DNA of 64,000 nucleotides from Utricularia gibba (lineage: Eukaryota > Streptophyta > Magnoliopsida > Lamiales > Lentibulariaceae). The translations under genes and the position numbers were made by a program. Position 1 is the first letter of the stretch, and every line of letters begins with the position of its first letter. Positions 24,901-38,000 of the stretch are shown here, piece by piece. Under the pieces are notes generated by a model, which was not told the origin of the DNA, made no database searches, and saw only the letters and a list, made by a program, of their open reading frames with translations. The stretch spans positions 248,001-312,000 of the forward strand of contig NEEC01000016.1 in assembly GCA_002189035.1 (NCBI GenBank). Direction: 5' to 3'.

Positions 24901-27900
24901 GATGCTCGATTGCACAAACTAGTTTGAACAAAAAAATCCATAATGATGATACAGATCACAATTCATTTACCTCGGCCTCAATTTCATCATAGAGGAATCG
25001 TTGTTTGAGGATCACCAGAGCATTTTGAGCAGCATCATTGTAGATTTCAAATGGCATTAGCACACTTTCTAAAAGACCTCCATCTTGAGACTCTAGAACG
25101 TGATTGATCAACATCCATGGAAGCGAGCATTCAATAGGAAACTAGTTGAGAAATTGAAAAAAAAAAAAGATGGCGTGTGATTTTAAATGGGAAAAGGCAC
25201 GAGCTTCAACTAAAAGAGATACAAAAAAAAAAAAAAAATGATGGGAGTAAAAAAGCACTTTCATTTTCAGAAGATAGATTTTGACAATCATAAATGCAGA
25301 TTAACTTGCTCACACGCAGAAAACTCAAGTGCTATAGCTTCCCCTTACCTGAATAACACGAGAAGACTCCAAATAAAATTCCCGAAACCAGAGGAAACCA
25401 ATATCTGTCAGATTTGTTATGGTTGCTGCAATATGATAATTTTCTCAGTGAAAATTATGAATATACAAATGTGAAAAAAAGAAAAGAAATTGCAGTTTCT
25501 TCAACCTTAAATTGCAAAACTTAAAAAAGAAATGGAAACCTTGAAATATCATCTAATGAACAAAATGGTTCCCCAATATTTTCACATAAAATACTGCCTG
25601 CGAATTGGCTAGAAACTAAAGCAACACATCTGTGAATCTAGTTCACAAACCTGAATAGTCTAATATGTGCAAAAAGAAGCCAAGCTTGTAGAAGAAGGTT
25701 TCCAGATGTTTTAAATCACTGGCTGGAATTTCAGAACCTGTACTGCTGAAAAGACCACCTGGCTTCCTCAGGTTGCCACCAGAAACAACTTCGTATATCA
25801 GGAACTGTAAACAATGTACCTGGTGTTGGGCATTTAAGAAACCAAGATAAAATAAGTACAGGATGTCTAATATTCAAATATATGGACATAAGGAAAAGGC
25901 TAGACCTGTGCAGTTGTAGGTGCTACTGGCCTCGGATAAAATAAGTTTGTTTTATTTTCTTCACCTCCTTGCTGCAAAGCTTGCATTTCAGACTCAGTTT
26001 TGCTATTCGCCATCCAGTCAGCTGAAAGGGTACACATATCAGACAGAATCCTGCAAGAAACTTCCCCAATGAGCCAACTGAAAACTAAAGCTTCAAAATT
26101 GCCACCTCATTTTTATCTACGACTAGAAATCACAGGAAAATAACAGAAACTTCTGCTATCAACTGATTGACAGAGTCCAGGTCTGCTCAGGAGTAAGTGG
26201 CGGCATCCTCTGAGAATCACATGGTGTATGTGGAAAAAACACTCTGACCTTGAAATATCTCTCTTCTTCTTAAATGTGGTCTGCTTCATATTAACCAGCG
26301 TATTTTGCACAAAATCCTGGACTTCTGAATGAAGGGTTTCCCATAAGGAATCTGCCACCAATGTATCAGACTTTTGCATCAAAGACCCGATTCCCTTGAT
26401 GTAGCTCACAAGTTCAACCAGCGCTTTTCTTTCATCAGCATTGTAATTGTACCTTACAACCTGAATTATAAAGAAACAGCATTGGTTTATGGATGCAATT
26501 TCCTCGTAAAAATCACAGCATAAAAATACGGAATAAGCACCCTCTCATAGTCAGACGGAGAAGCTGCTGCCTCAGACAGATCCACAGCATCAGGATCCTT
26601 ACACGGCCGTGAAAACTTCCACGCTGACTGGTTCCATATACGAGCAGTCCATCTGCTTAAGAGTTGAAAACCTTCAACAACCATATCATAAACATTTCCT
26701 TTAACTTCCCTTGACCATTCCATATCTGTGCCATCCAGTGACCTCAATAAGGCAAGCTGCAGATCAACATGCAGCAACATTCACCAGGTCTATCACAGGT
26801 TTAATAATAAAAAATTGAAAATGAAATGACTCTGAATTCAGTTAATAGCGTGAACTCACACCTGATTCAAAGCAGATGCGAATCGAAGAGTAAAATCATC
26901 ATGCTCTGCACGAATTGTTCCAATGTTGTGGACTACAGAAAATTCCCGCTGATATGTAAACCTAGTCAAGTTAGCAACTATGTGCTGAGATGTCGGATAT
27001 ACTCAGAAATTTTATGAATATTCAAGATAGATAAATAAATTTAGAGTATGCTATATAGCACTGATAGAAAAAATTTGTGCAGACGAATAAAGCTTCAAGG
27101 ATATTCTTGTGCTTCTCGAAGTGGTAACTCATGAGGTGAAGGAAGGGTAAGAAGTCTATTTTGAGTCGAAAATCTTGGAAAGAATGTTGCCAACTCTTTC
27201 AACATTGATGCAGGAGAAAGATGAAGATCTGGAAATGATGGGATGACTGGTTCTTTCTGCACAAACAAATACTGGTCACTTTGCCTCAATTCATGTATAC
27301 CACATCAACAGGCAATGAGTTAGAGGGTTCAATCCAAATGCATGAGGCATTGTGTAATCCCATAAAGCGGACTAATTTACCTTAAATATGCCAATCAGTT
27401 TGTTGAGTTTGACCCTCTTATACAGGGATTCACTATCTTTCTCAGATGAAGCTGCCAAGACAACAAGAACAGGCAAAACACGAAGAAGTATGTGGCGCTC
27501 TGGAAAGAGGAGGGCAAAATTTAACTCCAGTGACTCCACTGCAAAGACGATGAGAACTTGGAGGATGTCGTCAACACTAGAGTAGCTAAGGACCACTAAA
27601 ATAAGTAACTGTAAATGAGTACGAAATAAAAGACTCCATATTAAATACAGCTCAAGAAGGATACTTGTTCACACGGAACATCTCAACATGCAAGTTCAGT
27701 AAGATTGCCCACCTTGTGCTAAGGAAAATCTGTCCATGAGACATACTACGTCAAATGACATGAAAATTAACTACTATTGGTTTTCAGATGTGGGAAATAA
27801 GTTCTGTCGTGAAACATTTATTTGCTTAAGAAAAATGCCAGATTAACCTGCAAATCATCTAATTCTTCTCTGAGTGTATCAGAATCTTGCCACTGCATGC

Positions 27901-29940
27901 TGACTTGGGTGAATGTCCTGATTATTTATCAATACTAACTCATCAGCACCTTGAGTTGAATCGCATATTAACAGACAGCAAAAACGAAGCCAACAATTCA
28001 AAGACCACAAAAACAGCTCAGTAACCATAAGATTGATGAACGCTCCGCTAGATTCCTATAGAAGTACCTTTTGTACCAAGAGAAATCATTAGGGATGCTA
28101 GCTTTTCCATTTTTTAGGTGATCCAGTTGAACTAACACGTCTAGTAACTTCAACATGGACCTGCAAGAAGAATAATATTAGAAAGCATTCATAAATACAT
28201 GAAAGAAATGTCGAATGAAACAATAACTGGATAAAAGCATGTTAGCTGATACATAGAATGAACTGCCACATTCAAAATCATCCATTGATAAAAGCATCAA
28301 TATCCTGATAAAAACAAAACCAATAACGAATGCAGCCATCAACCGACCAAAGATGTGTCACAGTAGGCCCATTTAATCGCCTCTCAGGCCTGGAAAAACG
28401 TTGCATGTCAGCTGCGAGCTGCATCAACAAAAAATATCTTCAGCTCCTGAAAAGACCCCGAAAAGGCCCCTTACAAGGAATGTGACTTTTAATGAAAAAC
28501 AGACAGTATTAGAATCGGACTTTTGAAGCTGCAGAAGCTTGCCAGTGCTTAATTTCACGCAAACGGCCCATTTCCAGGTCTAACACTTGGTAGGTTTCAA
28601 GATACAGGTCTGCCTGGCTATGTTTCATAGAATCTGGAAGCTGAGAAAAGAATTATCGCGTCATAAGCATAGAAACCATATAATTCAGGTATTTTCTCTT
28701 TTCATTCACAGGTTTTGCATCCGTGACTGAGATCATTATGTATCAAACTAGAACTTGACTGCATTATCCTCTAGCAGCGGAGCTATTACATTATGGACAC
28801 TATCTCTCAGAATGTTCAGAGAAAGATACTATAATGGGCATGCATCACTCAAAAAGGAAGTACTCAAGAGCACAAAAAGATAAAAGCATAAAGATCAAGG
28901 GGAATGCACCTGAGGAAGTGCCTTCACACAACTCCGATAGGTATAGAGCACTGAACACATCTCCTTACCCTCACGTGCTAGATAGTTCTGGAGAAAATGA
29001 AAGTTATTGCTAGCTCAGAATATGCATTGAATACCAGATGCCACATCAAAGCTAAAATGGACACAAAAGCTAAAATCCAACCCATTATAAATCAAACCAG
29101 CCCATTCAATAAAAAACATTAGTGTTTTGTGTGATACCATCTAAAAGGATATGAATCATACCAGCTGATTTATAGCTTTTGTGTCCTCTGATAATGATAA
29201 TCGATAGGCAGAAACATCGCTATATTCTGTGGAAGAGAGATTATCATGAGATCACTTCGATGATGTCCACAATAAACACATAATTTGCAACAAAACTCAA
29301 CCATCTTTCAAGGTAAACTATCCGACCCTCAAAACTCAAAGTATATGAGAGAACTAATACAGTCTCAATTACCTTGTTTTCAAAATATATATTGCCAATG
29401 TATGCCCCAAGATCAATACATATATCTAGCCAAGGTTTGAAAATCTACACTTATTTTCTGCATAGAGTAACGGTACAATAAAAATGTAAGTCCCCCGCCC
29501 CCCCCGCCCCCCATTGACAATCCATATCACGGGAGAAGAAGCTTATGTCTGACCTATGTGAGAAAATAAACTACCCTCTACCCAGTCACCCAAATAGGCC
29601 CAGAGAAGAAAGAAGTGAAGATGAGAGTACAATCACAATCTTTTCAGTCTCCGCTTATGTCACAGAACATGAGAAAATCAATAAACAACAAAAATTTTAA
29701 CATCCCAGAGACGAAGAACCAACCAATGGGACTAACAGTAGCCCCTCTTTCACTCGTTACGCAAAATCCCGCTCCTTGAATTTCTAGCTGATCATCCTGA
29801 AACAAAGTGATCAAATGCAATTGGTAAAAGCCTCACCCAACGGTGTAACAGATCGAGTACAACTCAAGAAGAGCAAGCAGAATTACTTCCAACGAAAATG
29901 TAGAGAGAGCAGCTATCGCTTCCTCCACGGGAACAGCCAT
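21953..29940 (-). CDS. PIR: SCAR/WAVE complex subunit PIR/SRA1 (CYFIP homologue)
   Basis: CYFIP/PIR121-type subunit of the SCAR/WAVE complex, which activates ARP2/3 actin nucleation downstream of ROP GTPases (Arabidopsis PIROGI/KLUNKER/SRA1). About 30 exons can be read in phase on the minus strand. The first is 29940-29887 ([18 protein letters not shown]), then 29796-29724 and 29226-29162. Strong matches to the family include [162 protein letters not shown] and the C-terminal [16 protein letters not shown]...ENTVSAF-like end. Estimated length is near 1,280 residues, the family norm. The intron at 27104-26956 is of AT-AC type. The acceptor of the last exon (about 22143-22164) is uncertain by a few codons. 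I saw no frameshift. Confidence 0.95.
26956..27104 (-). other. U12-type AT-AC intron in PIR
   Basis: Read on the minus strand, exon ...CAAGA is followed by ATATCCTT, the exact U12 AT-AC donor consensus. The intron ends TTTAC and the next exon starts ATATCAGCGG. The join gives E-A-Q-E-Y-Q-R-E, matching CYFIP proteins. A CTTGAC element with its A about 10 nt before the acceptor is a fair U12 branch-site candidate. No GT donor before the in-frame stop at 27097-27095 can make this join. Confidence 0.9.
29492..29512 (-). repeat. G-rich run in PIR intron 2 (possible G-quadruplex)
   Basis: On the plus strand this is a C-run interrupted twice by G (5 C, G, 8 C, G, 6 C). In the PIR pre-mRNA it reads as G-runs of 6, 8 and 5 separated by single C residues, inside the roughly 500-bp intron between the second and third coding exons. 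Confidence 0.8.
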
Positions 29941-30689
29941 AACAACGCAATGCAAAAGCACACTCCACCGAGTGCGTGAGAGCTCGATAGATCCGTCTCG
30001 AACGGTCCAACAGACGACGACAAAATGTTCCCGTTTCAAGCTTTCCTCGGATCCAGGAATCGGCAATCGACACCTGGCGGTGAGCAGTCAATATACCATT
30101 GACAGTGGTCCAACTATTATTTATAATTATTTGTATATATATATGATAAGATTATTTAATCAATATAAATAATTTAACACCTAAATTTTAAAATTAAAAA
30201 AAAGCACCTCAAATTAATAAAATCCTACAAACGAACACTCAAATAATTTTCAAAATTTTTAAAAAATAAATCAAATATGAAAAGTTAAATGTATAATAAA
30301 ACCTCAAATACTTATTAAAACCATATAATGAACTCAAATATGAGAGATTAAATATACTATTTCATAAATTCAATGCAAACTATTTACAAAGAAAACAAAT
30401 TAAGTGACTTATAATATAATTTTAAAATTTACAGATTAAGTTTTTTATATTGACTGTAATTTAAAATATCAAAATCTATATATATATATATATATATATT
30501 GTATATAAATCTTATTAATATTTATTATAATGATTTATGTATGTTTTCATGCTTAACTGGAAAAAAGTTTTCAAGAACAAGTATCACGCTAAGACAGAGA
30601 GACTTGAAGGCAAGAAGAGGAGACTGTATAACATGTAAACTCATACAAGAGGATCTTCTGATCGAAGCCATTCTTCAGGAACCATCATC
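29941..30689. other. PIR upstream region and OSCA 3' flank
   Basis: The first ~180 bp upstream of the PIR ATG are GC-balanced, likely leader and core promoter. Positions 30110-30540 are extremely AT-rich with a perfect (TA)n run at about 30478-30500. The remainder is OSCA 3' UTR. I see no gene. Confidence 0.5.
30478..30500. repeat. (TA)n microsatellite
   Basis: Perfect alternating TA run of about 11 units in the AT-rich interval between PIR and the OSCA-like gene. Confidence 0.9.
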
Positions 30690-33600
30690 TCAACGCAGAA
30701 GAGGAGACTGCAAGCTTCCACTGGATTCAGAGTATCTCAATGGCTTTGTAGAAGGATCATCATATGCAGTAGCAAGTTTTTCGAAGAAGGAAGAGATTTC
30801 AGGATCCGCATGGTCGAGTCTATCCTTGTTTATCAAGCACTGAAACATGTACAGCAGAGCACAAAAACTTTGAGCTTCTCTGGATGCAGCAGGAGATGGA
30901 GAAATGTGGATTTACCTCAGCAGGATAGCCTTTGAAACATGTGAGAAATCTCCTTCTGCAGTAGCTGTTGAATATGATTGTGAGGATGGGGAGAGGAATG
31001 ATCAGGCTGGAGGCCAGGGGGAGCTTCTTCAAGCCGAAAATGCCAATAGCAATAACATGCATCAAGATCAATGAGAATATTGTTGCATCATGCACGATTG
31101 GCCAGAGTTTTCCACCGGTTTCGAACTTGGGAGCATAGACATTTAGCAACTGAAGCATAAGAAAAGCTTTAAAGAACTGTGACATTCTCAGGGAACAAGG
31201 AAGATGATGTAACACTTGGCTGACCTGGTTACGGTAGATGATGTATCCTGAGCAGAAATAGAGCAAAATGAACGGCAAGATAAGGGGTGCGAGGAAGAAG
31301 TAAGTAATGCCGAGGAGGATGAAGAAAACAATGTTTGGGATTTCTTTGTGATAGGGATTTGAAGGGGCCTCTAGCTCTTCATCTGATGCGCAGCAACATA
31401 GGCATCTTTTCAAGTAACTCCAGGTGAAATATTTTACCCGAAAGAGTTCTGAAGAAAATGTTCTAGTCCATCCTGATGTTACAACATAGGCGATGAAGAA
31501 AGAAGCCTGAGCAAAGAATATCATCATATCATTCTCCAAAAATTTACTAGCAATCAAAGGGCTATAGTATTTAGTCCCCAGAACACAGAATGGAATACCT
31601 GTGCAGGAACAGCAATTGCCAATAATTCAGGAATGCGTTTTGGCTCAAGGAAGACATCCACCCGGTAAAGCACCGACCCAGAGAACACATTTGCAAAGAA
31701 GACATTCCATATTGTAAACCACAACATCTTAATACCCGCACTTTTCTCAATCTGACTAAGGGCAATGTAGCCTTGTATTGAAGAGAGCACAACCATCACA
31801 GGCGGCACCATAGACAAGAACATCTGAAGGATGACATTTGGAAGATATCCAGTAATTACTTGGCTGACAATTTTTCTGCATGTCATGTGAAGCATGTATT
31901 CAGAAAGAGCCTTGGATATTGTAACCACCAATAGATGCCATGGAAAATTGAAAATGGATTAATTTTCATGTTGTCTATATGGTAAAAAGAAGGGTTGCTA
32001 ACAAGGAAAAATAACTTACAATCTTAATATGCCTGTTAAGAATGGAAGCCATGTTTCTAACTGCTCCAAATGGGTGAGACCTTGGACAATGATAACGGGT
32101 AAAAGGAACAACACAGTAATGATGATGCATGAAAATATGACAGCAATTGTGCATATCCACCGTTTAAAAAATGAAGCTGAAAAGAAAGGCCAATAGACAT
32201 CATGGGGATGAGGAGCGAGTTCTGTGAGCCATTCTGTCGGTTTAACACCCTGTTGAATGTTTGATGCTATTGCAGCACTAAACCGAGACTTAAAAGAGAC
32301 AAATGCGGCTGGAACTTCCTAGTATGGTCATGAAATAAAAGATATCAGATAACAGGGAGTATTTTGCTTCAAGAATAGAATACTTGGAGACAAAAAAATT
32401 ACCTTGCCGGCCAAAGAAGATCTTTCTGCCCTAACATTACCTTCAATATCTTCAAGTTTCTTCTCGTAGTGGTTCACAAGATTTACTTTTCGTCCAAAAA
32501 TGCCTAAAAAACCAGGTCGCTTGAGTCTTTGAGAGGGATGCTTCTTTGATTTCACATGAGAAAGTTTTTTATACATATGGCTTGCTTCACTCTTGGAAGA
32601 ATATTGAAAATGAATTAGAAAACAGGCAAAAATTAGAATAAAAAAGAAAAGGCAGCAGCAACACCACGAAGTTCGTTGAACTACTAGCCTTGGCTTTCTA
32701 ATGCACTAAAATGCTTTCATTTCAACATGGTACTTACAACGAGCTCCTTGAGTTTGCTTGTCCTGCGAACGATGCTATGAGAAAGATAAGTAGATGGGTA
32801 ATATTGGCTGAAAAACCCCTCAACATTCTCACTGAGGCTTCTCCCAGAAACAGCAGGAATACTTCGAACTAAAACTGTGAAATGATTTGGCTGTGGCTTT
32901 GAAGAATAGAAACATGCAACTCGTTTTGATGCAATATAATCATATTCCTGTACAAATATAGCAACTACACGTTATTGCTTTTATATCAAGAGTTGTGCAA
33001 AATAAAAAAATACTTACAAAGTAAAGGAGATAGCATACAACAGCAGTGAAAATGTACACCGCGGAGAAATGTATCCACAACCTTTGAGAAATTTAAATGG
33101 AATATTAGCTTCAGATTCACATGAAAAAGCTAAGTCAGTCCCTTAAACATAAGCAACACAAATCATCTAATTTTCCTTTTTGTTCACTATACTTCTTTAA
33201 CATGTAAACATACCTGCTTGATCCATCATCAACATTTGAAATCGTGAATGTTTCCAGTGATTTGTTTGGTAAATCTTGAAGGTCAACATTTAGTTGATTC
33301 CCCAAGTAATTGAAAGGAAGCAGAATGAAAATTCCAATAACCCCTGCAAATCTAAACACCCTCAGCCTGCAGAAAAAGGTAGACAAAAAATGTTAAGTTC
33401 TACTTCTGTAACACAAACAAATGAATTCCATACTTGCTGCATTCATAAACCAAAATGTTGGCAGAGCTTCTTACCCAAAAACAAAAATGCGCATGAACAC
33501 AACAGCATCCAATCCGGAATTCGAAAGCAACTCGTCTTCCGTAAGCCGCCACGCTTCTTTGACCCATTTCAAGGAAGAACAAAACCCCTTAACCCCAGAT

Positions 33601-33755
33601 AAACGTTCCCCTTGTGGCTTTCCTTCAACTACCAAGCGTGGCGTGTAGAGATGAGCGTTCCCTCTCCGGTTCCTCAGTACAGTATAGGCAATGAAGAAAA
33701 ATAAACAGAGGACGACGTTTATTGATACTGATGCTAAAAGAGCGGACAGAATCAT
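30690..33755 (-). CDS. OSCA/CSC1-like mechanosensitive or osmosensitive calcium-permeable channel (OSCA2-type)
   Basis: Member of the OSCA/CSC1/TMEM63 family of stretch- and hyperosmolality-gated cation channels, normally in the plasma membrane. Ten exons read in phase from [20 protein letters not shown] at 33755 to the stop at 30690; exon 1 is 33755-33475 and the last begins [19 protein letters not shown]. The N-terminal TM is followed by YTPRLV. The cytosolic RRM-like region carries [10 protein letters not shown]. Multiple C-terminal helices form the pore domain ([64 protein letters not shown]). The start [13 protein letters not shown] resembles the RXW8/At1g69450/At3g54510 clade rather than OSCA1. 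Length is about 700 residues. Frames agree at all junctions. Confidence 0.92.
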
Positions 33756-34491
33756 TCTTTAATTCCGTTTGATCAGACTATTCACTTTTCCAAATACAGA
33801 ATCCCAGAAAGAAGTAGCTTCAAGCAAATAGAGATGAAAACAGAGCTTGTAAGCTGGAATCAGCTAGCTGATGACCAAAGTGAGCACCGAACAAGGAGCA
33901 AATGATTTGGGGCTTGGTGTTTTACCTTTTTGACTTTCAGAGACTCGGGAAGACCGCTTCGCCAGGTGACACTTTAACTTGGTGTTTTGGATAAATGCCG
34001 GGCTTTGGGAGGGCGATGTTTTTGGATTAAACCAACGATTTGACTCCTTGCGCTGCAGTTGTCTCCTCAGTATATACGCGAACACCAAATTGATGCTGGA
34101 AGCGGAAACTGCATAACAGCAATATGGATATCAGGTGTTTTTTGAGCTTTTGGGGTTTTTTGCTTTTTTCATTCCCACCCTGATTTCTATCCTTAACACG
34201 GAACAATTTGTGAACTTGTGTTCTAATTATGCAATATTTGAAAGTTTCTGATGACATGGTCTTCTGCCTGCACGTGGGTATCTTCATTTTCAGTTTTTAG
34301 GGAGTCATTCGAAGCCGGGGAGGAGAAAATCGATGGACTGAAGTTCATGCAATGCAATTGGGCTTGGTGATGAGATGCCTGAATTTATTACCAGTATTTA
34401 TGATGCTCAGATGTTGTATCATACATCCGAAATCAAAATTACAGGATCTTCTTGGCAAAGATTCTCTCTTGATGCAGAACAAATCATCAAT
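33756..34491 (-). other. OSCA upstream region and bZIP 3' flank
   Basis: About 735 bp between the OSCA start and the bZIP stop, both on the minus strand. It should contain the OSCA leader and promoter and the bZIP 3' UTR. Small open frames on the minus strand (33864-34287) have no recognisable features. Confidence 0.5.
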
Positions 34492-34989
34492 CTAGGCGAA
34501 TCTAGCAACATATGGGCTACTGAGTTGAATGTCAGTAAGCGCCTGCTGAAACTCTGAAGCTTCTTCTTTGAGTTGTGCATTCTCTTGTAGCACTTGTTCA
34601 TGATTCTCCGAGAGACGATTCAGCTCATCTCGGAGTTGTTGATTCTCAATTCTGAGGCAGACAACCATTGACCAGAGCTGATCCATGTGCCTTTGTTTCC
34701 GCATTCGTGATCTTCTTGCAGACTCCCGGTTCGAAATCATTCTTCTCCGCTTCCGCTCATTGATGATGCTCTGTTGCTGCTCGTCTGCTTCATCGGATGT
34801 TGAATTAGTGCTGACAGATGTTGTTTTGAGACAAACTTCCTGGAGTTGGGGTTCACCTTGGAGTTGGAATAATTTGCTTTGGCAACCATTCAAATTGTAT
34901 GATGGCACAATGTTAGTAGCAAAGCTAACGCAGTCAAGAAACTGCACATTGGTAGAAGAAAATAGATGGTGTTCCGAAATCTCTGTCAT
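34492..34989 (-). CDS. Group S bZIP transcription factor (bZIP43-like)
   Basis: Small nuclear basic leucine-zipper transcription factor, intronless as is usual for plant group S. It has 165 residues from ATG 34989. The basic region lies at about residues 75-100 with the invariant N-x7-R arrangement (NRESARRSRMRKQRH). It is followed by a leucine zipper with heptad positions in LWSMVVCLRIENQQLRDEL and further hydrophobic repeats to EEASEFQQAL. The N-terminal part has little order and is Ser/Gln-rich (STNSTSDEADEQQQS). The overall layout matches Arabidopsis bZIP42/43/48-type proteins. A 28-codon upstream frame overlaps its start codon. A TATAAATT box lies about 75-82 bp upstream. Confidence 0.93.
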   Translation of the reverse strand: MTEISEHHLFSSTNVQFLDCVSFATNIVPSYNLNGCQSKLFQLQGEPQLQEVCLKTTSVSTNSTSDEADEQQQSIINERKRRRMISNRESARRSRMRKQRHMDQLWSMVVCLRIENQQLRDELNRLSENHEQVLQENAQLKEEASEFQQALTDIQLSSPYVARFA

Positions 34990-35020
34990 TGTTTCCGGGA
35001 TAAATTGCAGAATGGCGCAT
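34934..35020 (-). other. Upstream ORF overlapping the bZIP start codon
   Basis: ATG at 35020 opens a 28-codon frame (MRHSAIYPGNNDRDFGTPSI...) in another register. It runs past the bZIP ATG at 34989 and stops at 34934. If the transcript starts near the TATA box, scanning ribosomes would meet this ATG first. Its peptide does not resemble the sucrose-control uORF of group S1 factors. Confidence 0.6.
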
Positions 35021-35063
35021 CAAGGGGATAGTTGATAGTGAGGGGAAGCTGGCGGAAGGGGTG

Positions 35064-35071
35064 AATTTATA
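35064..35071 (-). promoter_or_regulatory. Putative TATA box of the bZIP gene
   Basis: TATAAATT on the minus strand, roughly 80 bp before the bZIP ATG, a normal spacing for a short leader. Confidence 0.5.
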
Positions 35072-38000
35072 GATTGGAAAATGGTCCAGGTGATGGCATT
35101 TGAACGCGATGGAGCTCATCAAAACCGCAATAGGAGTCCACTTTCACGGTTAACCAAATCATTTTGTGTTTCTATGATTACATCATCTTTGCTGACGCTA
35201 CATGATTTGACATACATATATGTAAATGCATATTTTAATCCGCATGGAACCTTTCTGAACTTGAAGGGCGTGGAAAATATGATAGATGTATATACCATTC
35301 GATGATTGATCATGTGATTGCATATATCTCATGTCAGTGCAAGAGTTCCTATTATATATTGGTGGGTATGAAAATGTTACTCTATGCAATCATAGATCCC
35401 AGGAATTTCATGAAAAGATTTGGCCTTGGATAAAACAAACAAGGGGAGAAAAAGTTTATCATCTCAAGTGGGATCCTAATTATTAGCCAAGTAGTATTCT
35501 TCCATGCGTTTGCTTGCAGGTAACCAGATTCAGTGGCGTAAATGAGTGAGAGACATCCAGTGGAGCTTTTCTAAAGGTAGAAAACTTGCGTGAAAGGAAT
35601 TAATTGAACTTCGTCTTTTGATCTCATACTCAACGTTGGGACTAAAAAGCACTCCCCTGAAACGCATTTTCTGTTGGACGGTCACATGCTTTGGAAGAAG
35701 AAATGTTTTGGACGGATCATTGTTGAAAATAGCAGGTTTATTCTTTTGTCTTTTACATACTTTTTTCATGTCATTTCATGTCGTCGTTTTGCTAATCGGA
35801 TGAGTACAAAGTTAGTGATATACACTTTTCCTCCACTTTATTTCAGTTTTCTATTTTTTTCACTGGCGAGCCTTCCACTTATGACTCCTAAGCAATAAAA
35901 TAGGCGTCAGTATGTCAGCATATTTTTTTTCCTGCTCACCTTTAACTGCACAAATCCAAGATTCTGAGGCCCTTAAGAAACTCTTGCATAGTTTGTGGTG
36001 GAAAAGTTGCACTTTGTTGAGAGGGAAGGTTATTTACATATCAAAGAAGATTAAGTTGCTAAACAGGCAACTCTGAACGGGTCAAATCGGGTTCCACTTG
36101 AGGTTGCGTGTTAGAATATATATTCCAGATTAGAAACTCCTAGTACAATACTCTGGTTTGTAAGGAGATGTGAGTCAGTAGTAAATGTTATTATCTTGAC
36201 TTTAACTAGATCATCTACTCCTGTTGTGGACTTGGTTTTTGTTTTTCAGTCTGATAACTTATCTAATAGTCATTGGCCATGAAAGTACATTGTCTTTTAA
36301 GTAGTGTATTGGTGCTTTTCAGAGTAGCTACAAATTTAAGGCGCTTTAGCATGGTTGAAAGCAGTCTCGATTTATTAATCTCTACACTTTCATAGTCTGC
36401 CTGTCGCTTCATTTGCTTTCCTTTCCCTTCCTTTGCTTTTTTTTCCCTGTAAAGGTGCATTATCTCTTAGTGCATTTGGGTGCCCATAATTGAAATTGTC
36501 GCATTTGGAGTTTCACTGGTACTTATTTTCAGTGATAGTGGATAAAGCACCATTACAATACATGATCATAGTATTGTTTTATGCAGGATATTGAGCTGAT
36601 TTTAGATTCTGGGTGTAATCTTAATTCATGTTTCATGTACATTAATCTCACTATAATACCAATGATCGATTGCATCCCTGCACAGAGCAAAAGCCATGCC
36701 TTTTCTCGCTGGAAAAAGCTACCCAGAATTGGTATCAATTATGAGATAATCAGGTGTATTCCCTCAGCCTCTTTTTGTTCATTCTCTTATCTCTGCAACA
36801 GTATCAAAGAAACAAAAGGGGAGCAAGAAGCATGGTGAGCGCTGGAAGTGATGAAACACACTCGAGGTACAGTTTATCAGGTTGCATATCTTGCTCTGTC
36901 TTCAAATTCATGCTTTTATGCCGTAGCATCCATCCTACTGCATCTGCTACGCATGACCAGGAGCTCCTTTGGCATCCTTTATTGCACCTCGTAGATTGAT
37001 TCCATTCATAGAATGCAGTAGATTAACAAACTGAACGCACTAAGTACTTGATATGAGGTTATAAGGTTGGTTTAGATAGGTTTAATAAAATTGTATTGTT
37101 TGATATGTGAGTATAATTATACTTTATATATAAGTATAATAATCATTATATCCATATAATATATTCATATATGGGGTATACGTATAAGGGGGTATGATTA
37201 TTTTTATAACTACATATTTGGGTTTAGCTAAATTCAAATAATCTAAATCCATTAATACCTAAAACACATCAACCAAACAAGGCTTGAGTGTTTGATCATT
37301 CTATCAGATCCCCTGATCCTACCTACATGACTTCTTGGGTTACATAACTGATGGCTATGGATGGAATCAACAGAAAGGAGCCATATTTACCAGTCTTTAG
37401 AAACTGCATGCGTTTGTCCAAGAAGCATGTGTGTCAAACAGTGGTAGGGATATACCATTTGCTAGGCTTCTTTGAAAATTAGTCATCTTAATATTCTCTC
37501 ATATATATAGTAAGAATAATTATGTATCATATAGTAAGAATAAAATTTTACACATAAGATGATTATTTTTCATATACACTAATAATAGAACAGTTACTTT
37601 TCAAATTCATTCATATTTTGCTTCCCTCCATCATGATTTATGTCCCATTTGTATAGTGTATGTTTTTAAAATAAGTATTATATAAATTATGTTGTTTAGT
37701 AAAATTACTATAAGTTGAGTTTTGAAATATTTTATAGTAATTTTTTAAAACAGTCATATATATTTATTAAATTAATGTGTTAAATATATATTTTTATTAA
37801 TATATTTATATTTAAACAATCAAATCAAATTATTAAAAAAATATGATTGTTTTGCCAAGGATTAGTGGCTGACATTTTTAATGGTGGATTGTCGTTCCCC
37901 TTCTTCTCCGTCCACAGAGATTTTTAAGATGAGCATTAATTTGCCGAGAGTGCGCCATTTGTGTTGTCCGAGGGATTTCTCTCGTTGAAGCAAGTGATTC

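Noticed and set aside
36580-37000. Possible exon remnants with splice-like signals
   Set aside because: Short peptides only, no domain, and no continuation in either direction.
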